Source of the DNA: Pseudomonadota bacterium
GTDB lineage: Bacteria > Pseudomonadota > Alphaproteobacteria > Rhizobiales > Methylopilaceae
Length of the DNA stretch: 5,820 nucleotides
Reading direction: 5' to 3'
NCBI GenBank assembly: GCA_023389135.1
Contig: JAEWEX010000101.1
Location: forward strand, 1 to 5,820
Below the pieces are notes generated by a model, which saw only the letters and a list, made by a program, of their open reading frames with translations, was not told the DNA's origin and ran no database searches. Position 1 is the stretch's first letter, and the number at the start of each line of letters is the position of its first letter. Shown here piece by piece: positions 1 to 5,094 of this stretch. A program made the translations under genes and the position numbers.

Positions 1-1778
1 CGGGCTACGGCTTCCTGTCGGAGCGCGCGGCGTTCCCGGAGGCTCTCGCCGCAGCGGGGATCACCTTCATCGGCCCCAACGCCCATGCCATCGAAGCCAT
101 GGGCGACAAGATCGAGTCCAAGAAGGCGGCCAGCGCGGCGGGCGTGTCCACCGTGCCCGGCTTCCTCGGCGTCATCGAGGATGCGGCACATGCGCGCCGC
201 ATCGCCGACGAGATCGGCTACCCCGTCATGATCAAGGCGTCGGCCAGCGGCGGCGGCAAGGGCATGCGCATCGCGCACAGCGCGGGCGAGGTGGAGGAAG
301 GGTTCGACCGCGCCCGCTCCGAGGCCCGCTCCTCCTTCGGCGACGACCGTGTGTTCGTCGAGAAGTTCATCGTCGAGCCGCGCCACATCGAGATCCAGGT
401 GATCGGCGACAAGCACGGCAACGTCATCCATCTCGGCGAGCGCGAATGCTCCATCCAGCGCCGCAACCAGAAGGTGATCGAGGAGGCGCCGTCGCCGCTG
501 CTCGACGCCGAGACCCGGGCCCGCATGGGCGCGCAGGCCGTGGCGCTGGCGCAGGCCGTCGGCTACGACAGCGCCGGCACGGTGGAGTTCGTGGCGGGCC
601 AGGACAAGAGCTTCTATTTCCTGGAGATGAACACCCGGCTGCAGGTGGAGCACCCGGTGACGGAACTGGTCACCGGTCTCGACCTCGTGGAACTGATGAT
701 CCGGGTCGCCGCCGGCGAGGCGCTGCCGCTCGCCCAGGCCGACGTCAAGCTCAACGGCTGGGCGGTGGAAAGCCGCATCTATGCCGAGGACCCGGTGCGC
801 AACTTCCTGCCGTCCATCGGGCGCCTGACGCGCTACCGCCCGCCCGCGGAGGGCGTGCGCGACGGCGTCACCGTGCGCAACGACACCGGCGTCTTCGAGG
901 GCGGCGAGATATCGCTGTTCTACGATCCGATGATCGCCAAGCTGGTGACCCATGCGGAAACGCGCAACCGTGCGGTGGCGGCCCAGGCGCAGGCGCTGGA
1001 CGCCTTCGCCGTCGATGGCATCCGCCACAACATCCCGTTCCTGGCCGCGCTGATGCGCCACCCGCGCTGGATCGAGGGGCGGCTCGCCACCGGCTTCATC
1101 GCCGAAGAGTTCCCCGACGGCTTCGCCCCCCTGGCGCCGGAGCCGGGCGAGGCGCGGGCGCTGGCGGCGGTCGCGGCGGCGATCGACCACCTGCTGAATG
1201 CCCGCAAGCGCCGGATTTCCGGCCAGATCTCCGGGCGGCCCGTGGTGTTCGACCGCCGGCGCGTGGTGCGGCTCGGCGCTGGCACGCACCAGGTCGAGGT
1301 GGTGGACGACGAGGGCCGCGTCGCCGTGCGCTTCCTCGACGAGATGGAGAACGAGACCACCACGCTGGTGCTCTCCAGCGCGTGGCGGCCGGGCGAGCCG
1401 GTGTGGGCGGGCACCATCGACGGGCGTCGCGTGGCGGTGCAGGTGAGGGCCATCCCCAACGGGGTCGAGCTGTCGCGGGCGGGCGTCACCGCCCCGGCGG
1501 TGGTCTACACGCGGCGCGAGGCGGAACTGGCGGCGCTGATGCCGGAGAAGCAGACCGCCGGCAGCGGCAAGCAGGTGCTGTGCCCGATGCCGGGGCTGGT
1601 GGTCGCGCTCGATGTCGGCGAGGGGCAGGAGGTCAAGACCGGTGAGCCGCTGGCCGTGGTCGAGGCCATGAAGATGGAGAACGTGCTGCGCGCCGAGCGC
1701 GACGGCACCATCGGGAAGATCCACGCCAAGGTCGGCGACAGCCTGGCGGTGGACGCGGTCATCATGGAATTCGCCTGA
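1..1778 (+). CDS. pccA: Propionyl-CoA carboxylase alpha subunit (biotin carboxylase + biotin carrier), 5'-partial
   Basis: The reading frame is open from base 3, giving 591 visible residues; roughly 75 N-terminal residues are missing, since family members run about 665. The enzyme carboxylates biotin using ATP and bicarbonate; a beta subunit (not in the window) then makes methylmalonyl-CoA from propionyl-CoA in the cytoplasm. Visible in order: GYGFLSE at the window edge; the ATP-grasp glycine loop GGGKGM at bases 249-266; ERECSIQRRNQK near 438-473; the catalytic motif MNTRLQVEHPVTE at 627-665; a biotin-carboxylase C-terminal region; a BT linker domain at about 1200-1550; and a biotinyl domain with VEAMKMEN, where the biotinylated lysine codon is 1671-1673. 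The LCPMPGLVV stretch and MEFA end resemble alphaproteobacterial PccA more than the methylcrotonyl-CoA paralogue, which is the main alternative. TGA stop at 1776-1778. Confidence 0.9.
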   Translation, partial: GYGFLSERAAFPEALAAAGITFIGPNAHAIEAMGDKIESKKAASAAGVSTVPGFLGVIEDAAHARRIADEIGYPVMIKASASGGGKGMRIAHSAGEVEEGFDRARSEARSSFGDDRVFVEKFIVEPRHIEIQVIGDKHGNVIHLGERECSIQRRNQKVIEEAPSPLLDAETRARMGAQAVALAQAVGYDSAGTVEFVAGQDKSFYFLEMNTRLQVEHPVTELVTGLDLVELMIRVAAGEALPLAQADVKLNGWAVESRIYAEDPVRNFLPSIGRLTRYRPPAEGVRDGVTVRNDTGVFEGGEISLFYDPMIAKLVTHAETRNRAVAAQAQALDAFAVDGIRHNIPFLAALMRHPRWIEGRLATGFIAEEFPDGFAPLAPEPGEARALAAVAAAIDHLLNARKRRISGQISGRPVVFDRRRVVRLGAGTHQVEVVDDEGRVAVRFLDEMENETTTLVLSSAWRPGEPVWAGTIDGRRVAVQVRAIPNGVELSRAGVTAPAVVYTRREAELAALMPEKQTAGSGKQVLCPMPGLVVALDVGEGQEVKTGEPLAVVEAMKMENVLRAERDGTIGKIHAKVGDSLAVDAVIMEFA

Positions 1779-1790
1779 TCCGGCTACGCG

Positions 1791-1813
1791 GACCCGCGCG
1801 GCGCGCGGCCGTC
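1791..1813. terminator. Possible bidirectional hairpin between convergent genes
   Basis: The 33-nt gap between the convergent carboxylase and MerR genes contains CCGCGC (1794-1799), a 3-nt loop, and GCGCGG (1803-1808), with GAC/GTC flanks at 1791-1793 and 1811-1813 able to extend the stem across a small bulge. It lies where a shared terminator would be expected. There is no T-tract on either side, so intrinsic termination is uncertain, and such GC palindromes arise easily at this base composition. Confidence 0.25.
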
Positions 1814-2804
1814 AGGCAACCGGCGGCCGCCATGCGATGACGCCCTCGGTCCGCGCGCGCACCGCGGGAGGGGCGAGGCAGCTCGCCACCGCCTCGCGGC
1901 AGGTCGCGCCGGTGCCGGCCGCGACCTCGAATGGCGGACTGTGGTTGGCAGGGCAGAAGATGACGACCTCGTCCGGCCCCATGGCGGCGAGGTCGAGGAT
2001 CGCGCTGGACCGGGTCATCAGCACCAGCGGACGGCAGCCGGGCTGCCTGCGGCGCAGGTGCGCCATAAGGGCCTGCTGGGTGGTCTGGTCGAGCCCCTGT
2101 TCCACCATGTCCACGACGAGCGCGCCGGAGGTCCGGGCTTCCATGCCGGCGAGCAGTGCGACGAGCGCCGCCGTGGCGCTGGCGCCGTCCGCGACGAGCG
2201 CGTCGAGGGCCCGGTCGATCCGGCGTCGCGTGGCGGGGGTGGCGACGGCGCGGGCATCCCGTCCCGCATGGTCACGGTCCAGCCCGAGGAACGTCGCGCC
2301 GGGCAGATGCTGCGCCAGCAGCCGCGCGAGCCGCGTCTTGCCGCTGCCGAGCGGGCCGGTGATGAAGGTGAGCGGCCGGATGGCGGTGAGCCCGAAGGGC
2401 TCGCTGCCCCAGGGCCAGGGCAGGTCGAACGCGATGGCGGGGCCGGCCCCGGCCCGCGGATGGCGGGCGCCGGCGGTGCGGAGCCTGCGGATTTCCGCCA
2501 CCGCGGCGGAGAGATGCCCGATGCGGCCTTCCATCGCCGCCTGGTGGGCCGCCAGCACGGGCGCGGCCCGAGCCGGGTCGCCGGTGATCACGTCAGCGAT
2601 CTGCGCGATGCCGAGGCCGAGGCGGCGCAGCGCGACGATCTCCGCGGCGCGAGCAATCGAGGCCGTGCCATAGCTGCGCCACCCGGCGGCCGTGCGCGTC
2701 GGCGCAAGCAGGCCGGCCCGCTCATAGAGCCGCAGGGCCTTGATGGAGACGCCGAGCCGCCGGGCGGCCTGCGACGGGGTCAGCTGCCTGTCTGGTGCGC
2801 TCAC
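1812..2804 (-). CDS. MerR-family regulator fused to a degenerate P-loop ATPase domain
   Basis: This 330-residue protein is much longer than a usual MerR protein (110-280). Residues 7-75 form a MerR winged helix-turn-helix (ARRLGVSIKALRLYERAGLL, then GWRSY), followed by a helix at about 78-110 matching the MerR dimerisation helix. Residues 140-285 look like an ABC/AAA_21-type ATPase: Walker A GPLGSGKT at 150-157, Walker B ALVVD ending at D232, a D-loop-like GLD at 237-239, and LVLMTRSSAILDL at 260-272 where the H-loop should be. The residue after the Walker B aspartate is Met233 instead of Glu, and the H-loop position is Arg265; no LSGGQ signature is evident. I infer a DNA-binding protein that senses nucleotide or an unknown ligand. 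The target is unknown. The start is GTG (2802-2804), preceded on the minus strand by GAGG with a 6-nt gap. It converges on the carboxylase gene and lies downstream of the response regulator on the same strand. Confidence 0.85.
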   Translation of the reverse strand: MSAPDRQLTPSQAARRLGVSIKALRLYERAGLLAPTRTAAGWRSYGTASIARAAEIVALRRLGLGIAQIADVITGDPARAAPVLAAHQAAMEGRIGHLSAAVAEIRRLRTAGARHPRAGAGPAIAFDLPWPWGSEPFGLTAIRPLTFITGPLGSGKTRLARLLAQHLPGATFLGLDRDHAGRDARAVATPATRRRIDRALDALVADGASATAALVALLAGMEARTSGALVVDMVEQGLDQTTQQALMAHLRRRQPGCRPLVLMTRSSAILDLAAMGPDEVVIFCPANHSPPFEVAAGTGATCREAVASCLAPPAVRARTEGVIAWRPPVA

Positions 2805-2820
2805 GATTCGCCTCGTCCGC

Positions 2821-2842
2821 AGAAAGCCCGATCTTATCGGGC
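2821..2842 (-). terminator. Rho-independent terminator of the dual-receiver gene
   Basis: Read on the minus strand, GCCCGAT, a 3-nt AAG loop and ATCGGGC form a perfect 7-bp stem (2826-2842), followed by TTTCT. It lies 25 nt past the TAG stop of the response-regulator gene and before the MerR gene. The T-run is short, so termination may be partial. A second GC hairpin (2842-2858) adjoins it. The same bases can be read as part of a promoter for the MerR gene. Confidence 0.5.
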
Positions 2843-2863
2843 CGGACCCCGGGGCCGGATCAA
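2833..2863 (-). promoter_or_regulatory. Candidate MerR-type promoter with 19-bp spacer and central dyad
   Basis: On the minus strand, TTGATC (2858-2863) and GATAAG (2833-2838) match the -35 and -10 hexamers at 4 of 6 positions each and are 19 bp apart (2839-2857). The spacer is largely an imperfect palindrome, CCGG-CCCCGGGG-T-CCGG (2842-2858). A long 19-20 bp spacer with a dyad operator between the hexamers is the hallmark of promoters controlled by MerR proteins. Transcription would start about 25 nt before the GTG of the MerR-ATPase gene, which suggests autoregulation. Both hexamers are imperfect, and GC palindromes are common here. Confidence 0.35.
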
Positions 2864-2867
2864 GGAG

Positions 2868-3635
2868 CTAGTTGCTATAGGTTGGCGTGAGCCCCAGCGC
2901 GTCGTGGATCGCGGCGTCGACGTCGTGGGGGAAGAACGGCTTGGACAGGATGAGGGTGTCGGCGGCGGCCGCGCCCAGCTGGCGCTGCACGCGCTCGCGC
3001 GGCTCTCCCGACGCGACGACCACCCGGGCCCCGGGGCGGATTGAGCGAATCATCGCAAGGGCTTCCGCGCCGTCCATGCCGGGCATGTTGAAGTCGAGGA
3101 AGATCAGGTCGTAGTCGTTCGAGCGGCACTTTCCGATGGCGGCGGCGCCGCTGTCCGCCTCGTGGAGCCGGATGTCGAACACGCTCTGGGACATGACCTT
3201 GGAGACGATGCGGCGCACGGTCGCGGAATCGTCCACCACCAGCACCGAGACCGGACGGCTGACCCGCATATGGTTGCGCACGATGGCAGTGACGGCGTCC
3301 GGGGCGAAGGGCTTGGCCAGGAAGTCATAGGCCCGGAAGCGCCGCGCCAGGTCGACGACCTCGCTGCGCGGGCGCGACGACATGATGACCGTCAGCGTAT
3401 CCTCGCCGCGGCCGCGGATGGCGCCCAGCACCTCCAGGCCGCTGGCGCCGGGCATGTGCACGTCGAGGAATGCGAGGTCGTAGCGGCGCCCGGCCAGCAG
3501 GCGGACGCAGGCCGACCCGTCATTGGCCTCGTCCAGCACGATGGAGGGATTGGCTGCCGCCACCGCGTCGCGGAAGATGGAGCGGCACACGGCTGAATCG
3601 TCGCCGACCAGCATGCGGAGTGCGGGCTGCTGCAT
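2868..3635 (-). CDS. Stand-alone response regulator with two receiver (REC) domains
   Basis: The protein has 255 residues and is almost entirely two CheY-like receivers. REC1 (about 6-122) has acidic D12/D13, phospho-acceptor D58 (FLDVHMPG), S86 and K108-P109. REC2 (about 129-248) has D135/D136, D181 (FLDFNMPGMDG), S209 and K232-P233. All catalytic positions of both receivers are present, so both could be phosphorylated. There is no DNA-binding, GGDEF or other output domain; the short tail ends TYSN. The role is probably protein-protein signalling or a phosphate sink fed by a histidine kinase elsewhere, perhaps in chemotaxis or the cell cycle, but the partner is not visible. The ATG start (3633-3635) has GAGGGAG 10 nt upstream; the later ATG at codon 8 has no comparable ribosome-binding site. 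It is divergent from the acylphosphatase gene across a 74-nt region containing a CtrA-like box. Confidence 0.9.
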   Translation of the reverse strand: MQQPALRMLVGDDSAVCRSIFRDAVAAANPSIVLDEANDGSACVRLLAGRRYDLAFLDVHMPGASGLEVLGAIRGRGEDTLTVIMSSRPRSEVVDLARRFRAYDFLAKPFAPDAVTAIVRNHMRVSRPVSVLVVDDSATVRRIVSKVMSQSVFDIRLHEADSGAAAIGKCRSNDYDLIFLDFNMPGMDGAEALAMIRSIRPGARVVVASGEPRERVQRQLGAAAADTLILSKPFFPHDVDAAIHDALGLTPTYSN

Positions 3636-3683
3636 CCGTCGCGGGCTCCCTCGCCTGACAGCTCGACACTACTGCCGGCGGCT

Positions 3684-3698
3684 TTAACATTTGCTTTA
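3684..3698. promoter_or_regulatory. Candidate CtrA box between the dual-receiver and acylphosphatase genes
   Basis: TTAA-CATTTGC-TTTA matches the alphaproteobacterial CtrA consensus TTAA-N7-TTAA at 7 of 8 fixed positions. It lies 49-63 nt upstream of the response-regulator ATG, a plausible place for activation of that gene, and only 12-26 nt before the acylphosphatase GTG. The region is conspicuously AT-richer than its surroundings. The alternative is an ordinary AT-rich sigma-70 promoter element. Confidence 0.4.
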
Positions 3699-3702
3699 GG
3701 GA
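3698..3702 (+). promoter_or_regulatory. Ribosome-binding site fixing the acylphosphatase GTG start
   Basis: AGGGA lies 7 nt before the GTG at 3710. The in-frame ATG at 3728 has only GACGACGGCGAC in front of it, which pairs poorly with 16S rRNA. This favours the GTG start. Confidence 0.6.
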
Positions 3703-3709
3703 ATGTGTC

Positions 3710-4021
3710 GTGAACGACGACGGCGACATGGCGGGACGTGCGGTCCGGGCGATCGCGATCCACGGGCGGGTCCAGGGCGTGGGGTTCCGCGCATGGTTCC
3801 GCACGCGCGCGGTGGCGCTGGGGCTCTCGGGCTTCGTCCGCAACCGCGCCGGCGGCACGGTGGAGGCGGTGATGGCCGGGACGGCCGGCTCCATCGCCCA
3901 GATGATCGAGGAGGCGAGGCGCGGTCCGCCGGGGGCGCGGGTGGAGCGGGTGGAGGCGCTGGGCCTGCATCCCGACGACCTGAGCCTGGGGACCGGATTC
4001 GAGATCAGGCCGACGCGATGA
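3710..4021 (+). CDS. acyP: Acylphosphatase
   Basis: This 103-residue protein has the usual size of the small cytosolic acylphosphatases, which hydrolyse carboxyl-phosphate bonds of acyl phosphates such as acetyl phosphate or 1,3-bisphosphoglycerate. The signature [14 protein letters not shown] begins at H18 and carries the phosphate-binding arginine R27; the second motif [17 protein letters not shown] holds the catalytic asparagine N45. It has no signal peptide or membrane segment. The GTG start at 3710 is chosen for its AGGGA site; starting at ATG 3728 would remove six residues (MNDDGD) outside the fold. Its last 17 bases overlap the end of lipB on the other strand. It may share its divergent promoter region with the dual-receiver gene; any functional link, such as acetyl phosphate affecting receiver phosphorylation, would be speculation. 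Confidence 0.93.
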   Translation: MNDDGDMAGRAVRAIAIHGRVQGVGFRAWFRTRAVALGLSGFVRNRAGGTVEAVMAGTAGSIAQMIEEARRGPPGARVERVEALGLHPDDLSLGTGFEIRPTR

Positions 4022-4727
4022 GCGGGCCGAGGCCGGAGAACTCCGGAGGATCGCCGTCGGCCGGCGTCGCCGTCCCGAACACCTCCCGGAACGACGCCAG
4101 CAGCGCCATGTCCGCCTCGTCCATGGTGACCGGCCGGCCGAGGTCGACCAGGCTGGTCACGCCGTGGTCGCGGACGCCGCAAGGCACGATGCCGGCATAG
4201 TGGCCGAGATCCGGCTCGACGTTCAGGCTGATGCCGTGGAAGCTGACCCAGCGGCGCAGCCGCACGCCCACGGCGGCGATCTTGTCCTCCGCCCCAGGCC
4301 CGCGACCGGGGCGGCGCACCCAGACGCCGATGCGGCCGTCGCGGCGCTCGCCCTCGACGTTGAAGGTCGCCAGCGCCCCGATCACCCATTGCTCCAGCCG
4401 CCGGACGAATTCCCGCACGTCGGGGCCGCGCCGGTTGAGGTCGAGCATGACGTAGGCCACCCGCTGGCCGGGGCCGTGATAGGTGAACTGGCCGCCGCGG
4501 CCCGTGCGGAACACGGGGAAGCGGTCGGGCTCCACCAGGTCAGCGTCGCGGGCGCCGGTGCCGGCGGTGTAGAGCGGGGGATGCTCCACCAGCCAGACCA
4601 GTTCGCCTGCGGCTCCGTCGGCGATGGCGGCGACGCGGCGCTCCATGGCCGCCACGGCCTGGGGGTAGGGCGTCAGCCCGGGGGATATCCGCCATTCCAC
4701 GGCCCCGGCGGGCGGTCCGTTAACCAT
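4005..4727 (-). CDS. lipB: Octanoyl-[acyl carrier protein]:protein octanoyltransferase
   Basis: LipB moves octanoyl groups from acyl carrier protein to lipoyl domains of 2-oxoacid dehydrogenases and the glycine cleavage H protein, the first step of lipoate biosynthesis in the cytoplasm. The 240 residues include [10 protein letters not shown] (48-57), [12 protein letters not shown] (77-88), [13 protein letters not shown] with catalytic Lys149, FHGISLNV (163-170) and IVPCG with catalytic Cys183, all in the normal order and spacing. Full length for alphaproteobacterial members. The ATG at 4725-4727 is the first possible start in an otherwise open upstream frame; its ribosome-binding site is weak. 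That codon forms part of the CtrA-like TTAACCAT sequence. Its 3' end overlaps the acylphosphatase gene convergently by 17 nt. LipA is not in the window. Confidence 0.96.
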   Translation of the reverse strand: MVNGPPAGAVEWRISPGLTPYPQAVAAMERRVAAIADGAAGELVWLVEHPPLYTAGTGARDADLVEPDRFPVFRTGRGGQFTYHGPGQRVAYVMLDLNRRGPDVREFVRRLEQWVIGALATFNVEGERRDGRIGVWVRRPGRGPGAEDKIAAVGVRLRRWVSFHGISLNVEPDLGHYAGIVPCGVRDHGVTSLVDLGRPVTMDEADMALLASFREVFGTATPADGDPPEFSGLGPLIASA

Positions 4728-4734
4728 GGGGTAA
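4720..4734. promoter_or_regulatory. Candidate CtrA box between lipB and the FliN-like gene
   Basis: TTAA-CCATGGG-GTAA, followed by CC, matches TTAA-N7-TTAA(C) at 7 of 8 fixed positions and begins with TTAACCAT, the 8-mer also described for CtrA half-sites. It can equally be seen as an 11-bp direct repeat, TTAACCATGGG / GTAACCATGTT (4720-4741), so the two copies lie on the same face of the helix. It is 56-70 nt upstream of the FliN-like TTG start and covers the lipB start codon, so binding could activate the former and hinder lipB. Confidence 0.5.
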
Positions 4735-4789
4735 CCATGTTCGTGTTGCGCTCGCCCCTGAATTTGGCAAGCGTGTTCGGGGTGTTGTC

Positions 4790-5041
4790 TTGGCCGTCGT
4801 CGATGCCGTCAAGGTGGAAATATCGGTGGTCCTGGGCTCCCGGACCATGCCCATTCACCAGCTTCTGAGGATGGGGCGCGGCGCGGTGATCGAACTGGAC
4901 GCCTCGGAGGAGGACCAGGTGACTATCCTGGCCAACGACCTCGCCGTCGCGCGCGGCGCCGTCGTCGTCAACGGCAACCGCATCGGCGTCGAGGTCCGTG
5001 AGCTGATCCGTCACACCTCGCCCGGCAAGGCGCCCATGTAA
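4790..5041 (+). CDS. Minimal FliN/SpoA-domain protein (flagellar motor switch family)
   Basis: The 83 residues are almost wholly a SpoA (FliMN C-terminal) domain: [12 protein letters not shown] (7-18), [17 protein letters not shown] (21-37), then [26 protein letters not shown] (47-72), which follows the FliN pattern of vLG, GsvveLd, N-g--vArGeVvv and rfGvri-ei. FliN forms the lower C-ring of the flagellar motor and binds phosphorylated CheY. This copy lacks the N-terminal extension of usual FliN (100 residues or more) and sits outside a flagellar cluster, so it may be a FliN paralogue; that inference needs the rest of the genome. The start is TTG at 4790: no ATG or GTG exists between the preceding in-frame stop at 4721 and the domain, and GGGGTG (4779-4784) can serve as ribosome-binding site. 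It is followed after 53 nt by a diguanylate cyclase gene on the same strand. Confidence 0.85.
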   Translation: MAVVDAVKVEISVVLGSRTMPIHQLLRMGRGAVIELDASEEDQVTILANDLAVARGAVVVNGNRIGVEVRELIRHTSPGKAPM

Positions 5042-5052
5042 CCTGCCATTAA
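5038..5052. promoter_or_regulatory. Candidate CtrA box before the diguanylate cyclase gene
   Basis: GTAA-CCTGCCA-TTAA matches TTAA-N7-TTAA at 7 of 8 positions; on the minus strand it reads TTAA-TGGCAGG-TTAC. It overlaps the TAA stop of the FliN-like gene (5039-5041), so part of the match is forced by that stop codon. It lies 43-57 nt upstream of the GGDEF-protein ATG, which would allow separate control of that gene inside an apparent two-gene operon. Confidence 0.35.
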
Positions 5053-5094
5053 GGGGCTATCTGGCACCTTGACGCGGGCAGTTGGGGGGCGCGG

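Noticed and set aside
446..1645. 399-codon plus-strand frame inside the carboxylase gene
   Set aside because: Out of frame with an unmistakable biotin carboxylase; composition is dominated by Gly, Arg and Ala.
1941..3044. Long plus-strand open frame (367 codons) opposite the MerR-ATPase and response-regulator genes
   Set aside because: It crosses two well-supported minus-strand genes and their intergenic signals; its translation is low-complexity Arg/Gly/Ala with no motif, typical of high-GC antisense frames.
3707..3718. Perfect palindrome GTCGT-GA-ACGAC over the acylphosphatase GTG start
   Set aside because: Only 5-bp arms in GC-rich DNA and it includes coding bases; insufficient to call an operator.
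3520..4389. Long minus-strand open frame (289 codons) across the response regulator, divergent promoter, acylphosphatase and lipB
   Set aside because: It overlaps three genes with clear catalytic motifs and has no recognisable domain; a GC-bias shadow.
4164..4868. 234-codon plus-strand frame opposite lipB and running into the FliN-like gene
   Set aside because: Shadow of lipB; no domain, and its end is in a different frame from the SpoA-domain protein.
5062..5076. TGGCAC resembling a sigma-54 -24 element before the diguanylate cyclase
   Set aside because: There is no TTGC -12 element at the required spacing; the GC falls one base off.
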